Shown: piece after piece, positions 12,800 through 25,303 of the stretch
How the letters are laid out: each line of letters begins with the position of its first letter
How positions within the stretch are numbered: the stretch's first letter is position 1
NCBI RefSeq assembly: GCF_030867145.1
Contig: NC_134440.1
Coordinates: 9,238,001 to 9,302,000 of the forward strand
Reading direction: 5' to 3'
Length of the DNA stretch: 64,000 nt
DNA from: Opisthocomus hoazin
Lineage: Eukaryota; Chordata; Aves; Opisthocomiformes; Opisthocomidae
Made by a program: the position numbers and the translations under genes
Notes under the pieces: generated by a model
Told to the model about the DNA's origin: nothing
Seen by the model: only the letters and a program-made list of their open reading frames with translations
Databases searched by the model: none

Positions 12800-15700
12800 A
12801 ATGGCTTGATTCAACAAGCCATTTAAGCACTTGCCTGACTTAACTACATGTGAATAATCTTCCCGAAGTCAATGCAACTATTCATGCTTAAAGTTGAGTA
12901 CATTTTTAAATATCTTGCTGAATTAACGGCCTTAAATAGAAAATTAACCTCTAACCCTTTCTGTCCCTGTTCTGTTTCCTGAAGTCTTGCAGCATGAAGA
13001 AAAAGGTAATATTGCCAGCTTTGAATAGTTTGGGCTGAAGGATATTGTATTCTGTTCCACCAAAATAAAAGCAAGAATGTGTTTTCCTGTGTGTAATTCT
13101 GAAGTACTCCTGCTGTAACCGTAACTCACTTTTGGCTTTGGATGTTTTCTAATCACTTGGGCCTTCAGTGTGAAGGTTGAGTTTTATTTTGTTATTAAAA
13201 CATGTGGTATATTCTTGTCCAGCAAAGTTGGAATTTGGTAGTCACTAAGAACAGTGACCGGGTCGCTTCCCCTAGGAATTCCCCAAACTGTTCTGCTTCC
13301 TTTTTAAGCCGTTTACTGATAGATCATTTCTCACTTGCTTACTCTTTCTCCTGTAGGTTAAGGAGACCTAAAATGCACCATTTAAAAGAAAGAAGCATTT
13401 AAAGTAGCATGAACTGAAAATGAAAACCCAGGTTGCAGCACAAAAGCAACTTTGAAATCATTCCAATAGCAAGACAGCCCTTATTGCCTCTGTTTTAATG
13501 AAACACACTTGTCTGCACTGGGAGTCGAGAACATGTTGAATTTTACCTGTTGCCTGTTGTTCACCATTGCTGGAGACTCAGCTGCTGGGGCAGGGGGTGC
13601 TGTGCTTTTCTCAATAGCCCGCTGAAGGCGCGTCTTGGATTACTTTCTGGGGAGTGAAAAGGGCTGATGATGAGCTGTGCCCCTGCATTTGTGATTTCTC
13701 TGGATTGTCTGCTCGTGCCTTTTTGCATTTTGGGGTTTTTTTTTTCCTTTGAGGAAACCCCTTTTCTTAGATGGGGTTTTTTAACCATGCCCAAACCTAG
13801 TGATGCACCCCGATGCACCCCTTCTCCTGCAGCTCGCTAGCAGCAGCATAGCATGTTTCCTGATACCCACCTGCCCAATTGTTTCTGCCTCACAAGGCAG
13901 GGAACTTCGGTATTTTCAAGTAAGTGATCTGCGTTTTGGATTTTGGATCTTATTACACTGGGATACTCGGAGCTGCTGCTTGTCAGCAAAGACAATTAAT
14001 AAGGTGTGTTGGTCAGCAGGGCCTGCTTGTGGAGAAATGGGTGTCGTTTCCTGGTCCCAGACTCTGGGGGGTCTGTGCAGAGTCTCCCTTCGAGGTGCTT
14101 TACCTAACATGGAACTGATGGTGCGTGAAGATTCGGAAAAATGGAATACGCGTGTGTGCTTTGATGGGGTTTGGTGGTGAAACAGTCACCTATAGCATTC
14201 CAAAAAAAATAAAAGGGCAGTTACTTACTGATATAAATTTTATTTCAGCTGGAAGCTTTGCATATGTTTTTATAGTGAAGAGGAAAATATCAGTGTGAAC
14301 CACTAACAGAATTGGCCACAGACTGAGTTCAGGCCCTGCCCAATGAGATGCGTTGGGCCAAAGCAAAACTTTTCCTTCAGTCTCTGCTTTAAGCCTTCGT
14401 GAAGCTCTTGAGAGGTGGAACCAGAGAACGCCCGTGTGCGGTGAAGGACTGATGTAAGGCTGTCATATCAGCATGTATGTGGGAGCTACATTACAACTTG
14501 TGTCAGAAAACAAGGAGACCCCCCCAAGCCCTGCGTTGTTTCCTGCGCTGGGCAGGGGCTGTTGGAAGGGAGGCTGGCCATGACCAGGTTTGCCTTACAA
14601 CAGTCTTCCCCTTGCCCCCCCCTCCTGCTGCATCTTTGCCCTTAGGTCCGTTGTTAACGTACGGATGTTGTTAGCAATTCCTGTTACCTTGTTCTGGCTG
14701 CTGGCTGACGTGGGCACGGCTGTGCAGATTTTACAGGGAGAAAAAAAAAAAGATACTGAAGAGTGGAATAAAGTTGAGCACATCTGATGGGGAAAATGTT
14801 GCAAGAATGGTGGTGTTACTAAAACCAGAAGTAAACCTCTTATCCATAAAACTAAAAACAAGATTATATGCACAGGAAATACAAACACTGAGGTAAGAAA
14901 ATGTGTAGTTACAGCGTCTTTCTGTAGTCCGGGTCCCAGTGCGTGATGCACTACTTCAGAGAAGACAGGGCAGGGAAGGATCTAAATAAACCTTTGCAGT
15001 CCTCCATGGAAGCCAGGCTGGGCTGATGTCCAAATGGTTTGAAGCCTTCAGGAAGAAAAAAATCCGGCTTTGTAATGAGTCCCCCTGATCCCAGTCACCG
15101 AGCTGTCGATTCCATCGCTTGGGTGCTGCTGCCCTGAAATGACTGTTGGTAATGCGTCCCACGCTGCAGTTCGGCCTCTTGTTCTCCCAGCGAGTGTAGA
15201 AAACGGTTTATTTCCTTTCTAGAAACATGTTACATATTTGAAAATTTACCATGTTTCCCCGTAATCTTCTCTAGTTTTAGTAATTCCAATTATGATAATT
15301 GCCGTAATTTGTCATGCAAGATTTCATTAAACTGACTTTTCACTGTGCGCTTTTCTTCCCGTGTTCTTTGGTCTTTCTGTGCACGGACTTGCCGAAACGG
15401 AACTCTAGAGTCCGTTACGCGGGTAGCAGATAATTTCACCCAGAAGGTTACAAAGGTATTTTGATTTTCCAGGGTAATCTTTTCCCCCCCCACTGAAGAT
15501 TAGCACCGAGCAACAGGGGTGCTGAGAGAGAATTGCTGAAGTAGGCTCTAAGTCAATCTTCATTCCTGTATCCTAGGTTATGGTACGGGTATCTTGCAAA
15601 GAAATGCTCAAAATAATTTCTGTAAATAAAAGTCTCTCATTTAAAGCTAGTACTCAGCACTCCCCTTTGCCTCCTTTCAAGGGCTTGGAGATAAAAAGCT

Positions 15701-18300
15701 GAATTTGTCAGCAAGGGCACTGGTGATTCCGTTGCTGGGGGTGGGCAGTGAAGGCCTCTTCTGAGGATATCTGAATTCAGTGTGGGGCGCATTTTAAATG
15801 AGCCATCCCTGGTGGAATTCTGGTAGCTTGCCTTCAGCTGGTGCTGAAGCCCAGGAAAAGCAACGCGGCGATGCTGGGTCTGGTGTCCTCCTCGGTGGAG
15901 GTGCCGGGAAGCCCCTGCGGGAGGACGTCTGCTGCTGCCGGGCAGCCACTACCCAAGCAGTCTGCAGCAGCGCTCGGTCTGTGCTAACTGTGCACACGGG
16001 AAATGCTTTTTATATCGACCACGGGAAAGCGGCTCACGAGTCGGGGTCTGTTTTGCAGATAAGATGCAATTGCTGTTCCGGAGAGCGCAGAGTGCGGGAG
16101 AAGATCGGAGGTCTGTTGGATAAGGCCATAGAAAAGGCTCCTGAAAGAGGGGAGGATGGAGAAATGCTTTGACTGTGACTTGCTGGTGAGTGGTTCTGTC
16201 CTCATTTCTAAAAAAAGTGTCAGAGGCAGAAGGAAACCAAGTGATTTGCAGCTTGTAGTACGATGGCAAGATGCTCCCCCATCTAACAGTTGGGGAACGA
16301 ATGCTCCTTAGCTAACTGGTTCGTAGCCACAGTCTGCAGTTAATCCTGAAATATTTGGAGTCATGTTAGATGTTTTGAGAGTCGTGTTACTCACCTAGAG
16401 TGATTTATGTGTTGATTTCCCTGGAACTTGCCTGTTTATAGTCAGGTAAGTTACATTTTACTGTAGCAGTTCTCTAATGAGCACTAATTGCCTAGGAAGT
16501 GTCTTGCAGCATTCAGAAGCCCGAGGACAGGCTGCTGAGAGCCACCCCAGCGCAGCAGCGTGCCAGTCCCTGGGCTCAGCCGTGGCCTGTAGGCAAGGCA
16601 GGGTCGGGGCTGCACGAAGCCAGGTGCTGCGTCCTGCCGCGACAGCCTTTGTACCTGGAGGGACCTCGGGAGGAGCGTCGGTGCCGCCTGGCTTGTCTGT
16701 GGAAGGAGCAGTGTGAATCCACTGCGTGTGTGACACGCTTGGGACAGAAGGGCTCCGAAGGGCTGCTCAACACCTAGAATGCTGTTCATGGCTTAACGGT
16801 GTCGAGTCTTACACAAGATTTAGTGACTGCTGTGCTCAGCTTTGGGCCCCTCACCAAGCAGGACATGGAGGGGCTGGAGCGTGTCCAGAGAAGGGCAGCG
16901 AGGCTGGGGAGGGGTCTGGAGAACCAGTCTGATGGGGAGCGGCTGAGGGAGCTGGGGCTGCTCAGTCTGGAGAAGAGGAGGCTGAGGGGAGACCTTCTCG
17001 CTCTCTGCAGCTCCCTGACAGGAGGGGAGAGTGAGGGGGGGTTGGGCTCTTCTCCCAAGTAACCAGCGACAGGACGAGAGGCAATGGCCTCAATTGCATC
17101 AGGGGAGGTTTAGATTGGATATCAGTGAAAATTTCTTTCCTGAAAGAGTGGTCAGGCATTGGACCAGGCTGCCCAGGGCAGTGGTGGAGTCCCCATCCCT
17201 GGAGGGGTTCAAAAAACATGTAGATGTGGCACTTGGGGACATGGTTTAGCAGGCATGGGGGTGATGGTTGGACCTGGTGGTCTTAGAGATCTTTTCCAGC
17301 CTTAGTGATTCGATGATTTCTCCGTGCTGCTGTGCAGCCGTGGGTTTTCTAGCCCTGCTGTCCGTCATGGCCACGCAGTCCTTCTCTAGATGTGCCTAGC
17401 AAGGACTCAGGAGGAGGAATAAAGCCGCCCTATAAGCTGCTTCCTTTAATAATCTGCCAGTGAGAACCTGATCATTGCATCTGGGTTTGCGTTTGGAGGA
17501 AGAGCCACGCTGCTGGGGCAGAGCAGCTCTGCTGCTGGATCCAAGGACGGGCGGCTCCCTCCGCCATCACCACACCCCACCCCACGTCCTTCCAATGCAG
17601 ACGCCTGCGACAGCTCCGAACGCAGACGATTCTGCAATGCTCCCACTGTGCCCAAGCCAGGTGCTGCGTCCCAGACCCCCGGCACACTCCGGTCCCTCCC
17701 CGTGCCCCTTTCTCTTCTCACTGGGGCTGGGAAAGCTTCGAGCTCGCTGTACCTGGCACCAAACAGCTCCTTCCTGGGGTAAGGGGGGGAGTAGCTGGCA
17801 TCCAGCTCCAGCTGCTGAGCTGCTCTCCCAGAAGCAGGGTGCGGGGGGAGACTCAGCATGACTGGGAAATCCACAAATGAATATTTAATAAGCATTTCAC
17901 ATAAAGTGGGAAAGAGAAGTAGACGGGTGAGAGAAAGCTTGAGCAAAGCGTCGACCCAGTTACAGACTTCTTCCTTCCAGCTGCTGGAGTTATTTCAGTG
18001 GTGGGGAAAACAGAACCGAGGAGGTGCACTGAGAAAGCACCGCAGTCAGCTGGTGAGTGGTTTGATCAGCAAACTGAGAACAAGCGGAAAAAGAAATACA
18101 CAGAGTGCACCCGGCCACCCAGGGGGGGCTGTGCGTGTCAAAACATTATTTCAGGAAAAAAAAATGCAGATACAATGTACAGAGAACTAGAACAGAGTCC
18201 TTGAAAAGTCATAATAAATGATCCAAGTAGTATTTACTTGTAACTGTAGCCCCTACACAAAAAAACTCACCCACCCCCCCAAAACAAACCCCAACCCACC
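12800..18300. other. Intergenic spacer between RANBP3 and NDUFA11
   Basis: I see no convincing coding exon here. The only clear repeat is the CR1 tail at 16.8-17.3 kb. In mammals CAPS and VMAC lie between these two genes. I recognise neither EF-hand exons of CAPS nor a coiled coil like VMAC on either strand, so they are absent here or too diverged for me to see. Confidence 0.5.
16820..17316 (+). repeat. CR1 LINE 3' end
   Basis: The plus-strand translation shows the CR1 RT C-terminus ([56 protein letters not shown]), followed by the 3' UTR ending near 17,316. It is 5'-truncated. Confidence 0.9.
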
Positions 18301-18984
18301 ACGAAAGGGCCAGCCCTGAGCGCCGCCGGGATGCGAGCTCCCAGCAGCGCGTGGCGTTGGGCCCGGACGCAGAGCTGCCCCCTCCGAGAGCCCGCGGAGA
18401 GCCGCGGGCTGGCTGCGAGCCCACGGCACGGAGCACCGCGCCTCCTCCGCGGGATCCCACCCCGGCGCTGCGGGCGGACGCCGGGCCGGGGCGCTGGGGA
18501 AGGCCCGAACGAGCTTCCCGGCCGCGCTGGGGCAGAACGGAGCTCTCGGCACCGCTCAGCTCGGAACGGCGTTCGTTCGGCGCGCACCGGGGGCCGGCTC
18601 ACCGCCCGAGGCGGCCCGCGCCCGGCAGGTCCCGGCTCAGGCAGGTCCCGGTCCAGGCCCCGGCAGGCCCCAGGCCCCGACCCCGGCAGATCCCGGCAAG
18701 CTCCAGGCTCTGCAGGCCCCGCCTCACGGAGGTCCCAGCCCCGGCAGGCCCCAGGCTCCGGAACACGGCAGAGCCCGGTTCCCGGCAGACCCTGACAGGC
18801 CGCAGGGCCCGGCTCAGGCAGGGCCCGACCCCGGCAGGCCCCAGACCCCCGCAGATCCCGGCAGATCCCGGCAGCCCCAGGCTCAGGCAAGACCCCGCCC
18901 CCGGCAGACCCCTCCCCCGGCAGGCCCCGCCCACAAGCGGAGTGCGGCGCGGCGCTCACCTGGCGGGGCGGGGCGGGGCGGTGC

Positions 18985-18994
18985 TCTCGCGAGA
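18985..18994 (+). promoter_or_regulatory. TCTCGCGAGA palindrome (BANP/Kaiso-type CGCG element)
   Basis: The exact ten-base palindrome starts 41 bp before the NDUFA11 start codon and directly follows the GC boxes. This element is known from CpG-island promoters of housekeeping genes and is bound by BANP when unmethylated. Its place matches a core-promoter role. Function is inferred from motif and position. Confidence 0.75.
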
Positions 18995-19025
18995 GCGTCG
19001 CGCGCCGCCGTGCCCTTGCGGCGCC

Positions 19026-22000
19026 ATGGCGGGCTACTGGGACGGCCCCGAGGGCGAGGAGTGCCCGCGCCGCGCGTGGCTCAGCACGCGGGTGGGCGCC
19101 GCCGTCGGTGAGGGCCGGGGGGACCCGGGGAGGGGGGGGGAGGCGAGGCGGGCCCGGCCCGGCCCGGCCCGGCCCGGCCCGGCCCGGCCCGGCCCGGCCC
19201 GGCCCGGCCCGGCGCTGACGGACGCCGCGCTGTGTTGCAGGCCTGGTCGGCGCGGCCTACCGCATCGTCCTGCTGCAGCCCGGCTCGGCCCTGGCCGCCT
19301 TGCAGATGGCCGCCTCGGACACCGTCACCATGGGTAAGGGCCCGCGGCTCGGCCGCGGCGGGGAGCGGGGACGGTGCCCCGGGTCGCCCCGCGCTGCCTC
19401 CGGTAAGGCCTCCCGGCGCGGCCTCCGCCTGTGCCTTCGGGGCTGGGCCTGCTGCTGGGCACCCCCGGGGCGGGCGCTGAGGGCGGGGCCGGGCCGGGCC
19501 GGGAGAGCGCCTGGGGAAGGCGCAGAGCTGTGCAGGCCGCGTCCCCTCCGTGCGGTGCGTAGCCGGAGGTGAAGACTCGCTAATTAGCAGGTAATTAAGC
19601 AGGGGTTCTGTATTGCGGCGCGGGCACACGGGGGATCTCTGCACCGGACACCCTGTCGCTGCAGGTTAAACACAATCACAATATACATGTTCATTATGTC
19701 TCCGAGAAATGCTTAGCATACTCATGGCTTTCCCAAGAACTAATTAGCGTACGTTAATGTCTTTCCTGCACGTCTGTCAGCATCCTCGGGTGGTCTTTGG
19801 GGGTCCCGAGATGAAGGCTGATACTCCTCATCGCATTGTCCGCTGGCTGACCTCTGTTTCTGCGCAGACTCAGCTCGGAGATCACGTCTGCTGTGTCCTC
19901 CCAGGTCGTTTTGCGCCGGTCTCGTTGCCCTCTTGGTGCCTCTGTGTCTCCGTAGCTTGGTGCCTCTGCCCTCCCAAGGCCCAGCGGTCTGGGGTGGAAT
20001 TATTCAGGACTCTCTCTATCTTCGAGCGTTCCTGTCCGCTCAAAACAGCGAGTCAGGTTGGTCAAAGTAGCGTTATTTAGGAGCCTCTTTATGTGAGAGC
20101 TTTTCCTGTCTTCTCAAAGCAGCAAGGATCTAGTTTAGTTTAGTTACAGTCACTCTGGTAAGTGGAAATTTTACGTTTACGGGTATCCCCCTTTTGCTGT
20201 CGTGCTGCTTATTGATATGTCAGATTGTACTAGAACAGAGCAGATGTTACTTGCAGGTGGATAGTACTCACCTGCTAGCTAGCGTTAACACCAGCAACCG
20301 TGTGGGTGGTGGCAAAAGAAGCTCCTGGGTTAGTGCTGGAGGCGGAGGAGCAGCCGGGTCAGCTCAGGCCGACGATGCGCCTGCAGCAGTCTCTGCCCCC
20401 CGTGTGCTGTATTTAGAGGTGTGCTCTTTAGCTGAAGTTTAGGTAACGTGTTTTTTGTAATATACAGAAAAAGGGACTTATTTTCAGTATTTCCAGAACA
20501 GCTCATCTATGGACAAAAATGTGATGGAAGCACACTTGTTTACTTCATATATTTAGGCATTGTGTTTAATAAATCGCACTTGCTGAAGAGCAAAAGCAGT
20601 GTTTTTGATGGCAAAAGGAAATTCTCATCATGCTGTATAGCCGAGAAGAAACCACACAGCTGTCTTGAATTGTCTGGTTTTTTCACAAGGAAGGGGACGC
20701 AGAAGAGATGAGCAGGGAGCCAAGGGTGCTGGCGCTGAGCCGCGCGGCTGAGGCTCCCCAGGGCCCTGGGCTCGCCGAGCTCCTCTTGGTTTTCAGTCTG
20801 ATTTACCGGCGCCTGTCGCCTCTGTCCCTCCCCGGGTGCTGGTGCTTGAGCGGGAACCTGGTTCACAAGCAGGCCAGATCTGCAGCTTGGAGCTGTTCAA
20901 CTCTAAAACAGGACTGGGAATCTCCTGTGATGTGTTGAGCCATGGAAAGCCGTTATAATGGACCAGATAATGTAACCAGTTACGATTTCAGTGAATCCAG
21001 AGCCAGCGTGTTGGACACTCTCGCCAGTTCTTGCACCCAAGGAAGGGCTCATCCTGCCCGCTGTGCAGGGGCCGCAGCGCGTGGTCTGAAGCCGTGTGTT
21101 TTGCCTGCAGACTGCTTGGTCCAGAGCAGGGAAGCTGGAATACAGGCCGTGGTCTGTGGGTGGTGTTTTTTCCGTGGTCTTTTCAGTTGATTTTGGGATC
21201 AGCATAATCACGTTTTCTGCTGAAAAGCTGCAGAGGTTCGTAGCATGAGCTTGTGGTTTCCTGGTTTGCCACAGAGACGGATGATTTTTATCCTGGACAT
21301 TTTTGTTGTTCCCAGGAAAGATGAATTGAAATCTGCAGACGGTGCCTGGTAGCCAGCTTCACGTTTCATGATCAAGAACCTGTATTACAAACAAAGAAAA
21401 CCCCTTCGTGTGTTGGCTTGGCACAGCCATTTGCCAAACTTTGCAGTTACAGAGGTGTAGGATCTGATGGGATGGGGTGTGTAGTCCAGTGGACAAGACG
21501 ATGCCACTTTGCAACTTCTTAATTCAGTTTCTGAAATCAATTTACAAAATAAAAATCCATTTACACAAAGAATGATTTATAAACTCAATCCGTTTTTCTG
21601 CTGTCCAAAAACCATTGCGAGCCCCGGGCAGGTAGAGGAGTGCCGTGCCGGGACAAAGCGACCGTAGGGAGAGCGGAGCCGTCTGAGGTTCTCTGCCCGG
21701 ATCCCTGTGAGAGCGGGTGCGCGGGGACTCGTGAGCTGAGTTTCAGCACCAAGCCCAAACAGCTCTGCGATCTCCTACACCCTGGGGACCGCGCTGGAGA
21801 GAAACCTGCTTCCCTCTCCTCTTACCCCCGGCTGCTTGGGGGCTGCCCCGTTGCCTCGTCTGGAGGGGCTCTTATGGAGTCTGAGCTGATAACCGGGCTG
21901 GAGGTGGTGGCTTTGCTCCGAAGCCGTTGGGACGCTCCTGCCTTGTGTGCTGGGCTCCTGGGACCCAGCTGCCGGCTGAGCCAGACCGGCTTGCACAGGA

Positions 22001-23686
22001 CCTGTGTGGCACGGAGGTGGCCGGACCAGAGGAGGTGCCGGAAGGAACTCGACCAGGAACTACTGGAGAGAGTCCAGCGCAGGGCTACGAGGACGAGGAG
22101 GGGCCTGGAGCATCTTCAACTACGAGGAGAGGCTGAGGGAGCTGGGCTTGTTCAGCCTGGAGAAGAGAAGGCTCAGAGGGGACCTTAGAAATGCCTCTAA
22201 ATATCTGCAGGGTGGGGGTCAGGAGGACGGGGCCAGACTCTGTCCAGTGGTGCCCAGCGACAGGACAAGGGGCAACGGGCACAAACTGGAGCAGAGGAAG
22301 CTCCAGCTGAACCCGAGGAAGAACTTCTTCCCTCTGAGGGTGCCGGAGCCCTGGCCCAGGCTGCCCAGGGAGGCTGTGGAGTCTCCTTCTCTGGAGATGT
22401 TCCAGCCCCGCCTGGACATGGTGCTGTGCAGCTGCTCTGGGTGACCCTGCTTGGGCAGGGGGTTGGGCTGGGTGACCCACAGAGGGCCCTGCCAAGCCCA
22501 GCAATGCTGGAATTTGGGGATGCTGTGAATGGGAGCTGTGTAATGCTGAGTCTCACCGCAACGCGTAGGATCCGACACCCCTGGGTAATCGAAAGCAGAT
22601 CTTGCTTCATTTTCCTCTTTTTCTCGCAGAGGAACCATTGCCTGGCATCTCAGAAATGTTCTTTGGATGTTTGTAATTCTCAGTTGCTTGAGGGGTTTTG
22701 TTTTTTGCTTTTATACCTCTTGTTTACAGCCACGCTAGGAGCTGTGTTTGGCGTGACTACCTGCCTCAGCGCCCAAATCCGAGAGGAACCGCGGGATCCC
22801 TTGAACTATTTCATAGGAGGCTGCGCAACAGGAGCTGTCTTGGGTGCCAGAGGTAAGTGTGGATCACGCCCGCGAAGAAGCGGGCCCTCTCTGCTTTTAG
22901 AAACCTTCCTGTTAGGGAAAAGTGTAAAAGAAGCTTGATGTCAGGCTTGTTTGGTAAAGATTCGTCTCAGCATGTGCATTCCATTTCATGCCGGTTTTCG
23001 TTGATGCTCCATTGTACAGGCCTGCTAAAATAAAAATACTGCTGCAAGAAAATAAATGCCGCTACAGAAGGAGGCCAGATCTAACAGCCAGCTGATGTAC
23101 GGACTGAAAACAGCTGACCCACTGCTGCCAAGCGTAACTACCAGTTGTAGCTTGAAATTGCAGGGTGTGAAAACTGTCATTGTGGAAATCCATCTTTTCT
23201 TGGCAACAAATGTGATTTATTTTATGCGGAAAACAGAATATAACATCTGCCTTCTGAATTGTTCGTGTGCTCTGAGGGACAAGCTGTGTCTTGCTGCTGC
23301 TGCTCCTCTGGTGTCTGGTCAGGCTGGATGAGCTCCTGCGGATGTTTGTGCAGCTCTGTGTTCCGTAGGCGTCTTCGGACTCGGTTGTTTGCCGAGAGAA
23401 ATCAGAAGAGCGATTTTAAGAAAAGTCACATTTCTGATTCCTCTTGGCAAACAGTGTTACTGATGGTCAGGGGACTGCGAGTGGCCCGTGGAGCAATTAC
23501 AGTGCCCGTCAAGATCTCCTGCGTAGCACTGGTTCACTAATAGATCTTTCATGGTTTGATTTGTTTTTTCCAGCTCACAGTTACATGACCGGTACCACGG
23601 CGTGTTTGGGGTTTGGAATTACCGCTGCTCTAATGAAGATAGGTAATAACGAGGGCTGGAGGCTGGCGGGGCCTCCCAAGCTGTAA
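19026..23686 (+). CDS. NDUFA11: NADH:ubiquinone oxidoreductase subunit A11 (complex I B14.7), four exons
   Basis: NDUFA11 is a supernumerary membrane subunit of mitochondrial complex I in the Tim17/22/23-like fold. Exons: 19,026-19,107, 19,241-19,333, 22,730-22,852 and 23,574-23,686, all with phase-1 junctions, 411 bp and 136 aa. The start ATG ([18 protein letters not shown]) lies in the CpG island. Recognisable blocks are [49 protein letters not shown] and the C-terminus [11 protein letters not shown]. They line up with human AAYRVTLNPPG, VGAVFGLTTCISAHVREKP, DPLNYFLGGCAGGLTLGAR and EGWEVFAKPKV. Four hydrophobic segments fit the family. A (GGCCC)n tract sits in intron 1 and a CR1 tail in intron 2. 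An AATAAA at about 23,746 gives a 3' UTR of only about 60-80 bases. Confidence 0.97.
19150..19215. repeat. (GGCCC)n pentanucleotide microsatellite
   Basis: About 12-13 perfect GGCCC units lie in intron 1 of NDUFA11, just 3' of exon 1 and inside the CpG island. The G-rich complementary strand could form unusual structures, and the length is probably polymorphic. Confidence 0.9.
19560..20110. mobile_element. Probable degraded LTR/endogenous-retrovirus-type fossil in NDUFA11 intron 2
   Basis: Several short blocks here (19,570-19,720 and 19,780-19,950) resemble bird endogenous-retrovirus LTR and leader sequence, and a block at 19,905-19,950 recurs at 23,880-23,920. I cannot fix family or orientation by eye. 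It is short and broken, and looks old. It may be another repeat class. Confidence 0.35.
22030..22515 (+). repeat. CR1 LINE 3' end in NDUFA11 intron 2
   Basis: The plus strand encodes the CR1 C-terminal RT region ([50 protein letters not shown]) and the 3' UTR with GGGTTGGGCTGGGTGACCC. It ends about 215 bp before NDUFA11 exon 3 and is 5'-truncated. Confidence 0.9.
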
Positions 23687-23745
23687 ATGGAGCCTGTCCT
23701 CCCCACGGGCTGTCCCTTGAATGCTGTGGGTAACCAGACATTGTA

Positions 23746-23751
23746 TAATAA
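23746..23751 (+). terminator. NDUFA11 polyadenylation signal
   Basis: An AATAAA lies about 60 bases after the NDUFA11 TAA and before any other plus-strand gene, so it is the probable cleavage signal. Confidence 0.65.
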
Positions 23752-23759
23752 AGCCACTG

Positions 23760-25290
23760 TCGGATCAGCGGGTGTCCTGACGTTTGGATGTTGTCCGGCT
23801 GTTGACAGCGCTGGGGCTGAGACCCAAAAATCGTGGAGCCAGGGGAGAGGAAGCTTCGAGCTGCTGCTCCGGCGGAGATTTCTTTTGCGCGAGTCGCGTT
23901 GCCTCTGTGTCTCCGTATCGTGCACGCAGGCTGGAGGGGTGCAGTCGCTGGTTGCAGTCTGGTCGAGGAGCCGTTCTGGGAGGTTCGAGCGGGTCCTGCA
24001 GGACTTTGGCCAGGATTGGGGCTGCACTGCACCGAGTCCGTCCGTGAGGGGCTGGAGGCAAAACTTCTGGAGAGGCGCTCGGCTCTGGGTTGAGGATGCG
24101 GAGTTTGGGCTGGGGGGAGGAGGTGTTGATTGCCCACAACAAAGCATTCCAGAGCCTGGGGACCTTCTCTGAGAAACATTTAACGAAGCCTAGAGCCCAC
24201 AGCTTCGGGGTCAGAACTGGGGAGCAGCTGAGGTTGGAAGGGACCCCCGGAGATCTTCCTGCTCAGCTGGAGCGCGTTGCGCGGGGCTGCGTCCGGTTGG
24301 GTTTTCTGTCTGCAAACTGACGCATGTCCAGCGCAGCCACCTGGGAGGTGGAACACATGAGGAGAGGCGAAGAGACCTGCGTCATTCAGCCTGGAGACAA
24401 GGTCGAGGGCTGATCTGACACTGCTTGTTCACAGCTTGGTGGCTACAGAAGAGGCAGGCTCAGGTGCACAGGAAAGGATGAGAAATAGAATCTCCCTTCC
24501 GGCAACGTGCACTTGCTAACTCGATAGCGGGGGAAACAAATCCCAATCCCTCCCAGCTGGGGTAGAGAAGTGCTGAGAGATGGACTCGGAGAGGCTGTGA
24601 AATCGTCTTTGGGGACGCAGAACTCACCCGGACACGTGGGAATGTGAGGGCAGAGGGACTGGGCGCTTGGGGACGGGGCTGCGAGTTAATAGAGCTGGAA
24701 TAGGGGGAGCAGGGGTGGGGGGAGCACAGCGAGGGGAGGGGACAGGGGAGCCAGAGATGATGAGATTGGGGGACCCAGGGACGGCAGAGGAGGGGACGGA
24801 GCGATGTGGGGGGACACAGGGTCGCAGCCATGGTGGGCTGTGCTGCTCCTGGTACGTGCTCTCCGTGGGCAGGCGGGGGTCCGGGGGGGGCTTGGAGCTG
24901 GGCCAAGGGGCCAGTGTCCCCCTGTGCTTCCCGCACCGGGGTGTGGACCCCCGGCTCTTTGGTGTGGGGGTCAGTGGGGCCGGGCTCAAGCTCAGGAGCA
25001 AAATGGGGGGGGGGCCATCACACCCCCTTGGGGCTGGGGGAGCTGGGGGGCTGTTTCCCACCCAAGGACTTTTGAGGGGGGCCCTGCTTCACCCTGGGCT
25101 CTGGAGGCAAGCGAGGTCTGGGGGGGTCCGATGGTCCAGAGACCCCCGCCAGGACCTGCCCAGGGTAACCTGGGGTTCCCAGCCCTGCCTGTGCCAAAAC
25201 CTGCGGCAGCTCCTGCGTGCCCGCTGCCTGTCCTCAGGGACCCCGGCGTCCGGGCTCCGGGCCCTCCGGCCTCTCCCGGCCGCGGCCACG
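23760..25290. other. Intergenic spacer NDUFA11 to kelch-like gene, with weak CR1-like pieces
   Basis: No gene is seen. 23,880-23,920 shares a block with 19,905-19,950. At about 24,225-24,265 and 24,350-24,425 there are two short, diverged CR1-like pieces, the second reminiscent of the [12 protein letters not shown] coding block. From 24.66 to 25.29 kb the sequence is G-rich and simple in composition, which keeps several long frames open by chance. Confidence 0.4.
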
Positions 25291-25303
25291 TGTCCCCTCT
25301 ACG

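Larger units (their letters stand above)
18300..19460 (+). promoter_or_regulatory. CpG island and promoter of NDUFA11
   Basis: Very GC- and CpG-rich sequence spans the first exon of NDUFA11. Upstream, 18,610-18,935 is an irregular minisatellite built from a roughly 12-20 bp motif around CCCGGCAGGCCCC. Tandem GC boxes (GGGGCGGGGCGGGGCGG) lie at 18,963-18,981, just before a TCTCGCGAGA palindrome. No TATA box is visible. Long open frames on both strands here follow from the lack of AT-rich stops and are not genes. Confidence 0.75.

Noticed and set aside
11746-19025. CAPS or VMAC expected between RANBP3 and NDUFA11
   Set aside because: No EF-hand or VMAC-like coiled-coil coding sequence is recognised on either strand.
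18267-19337. Long open frames on both strands (230 and 328 codons)
   Set aside because: They lie in the CpG island and minisatellite, consist of Pro/Arg/Gly/Ala repeats, and overlap the NDUFA11 start in a different frame.
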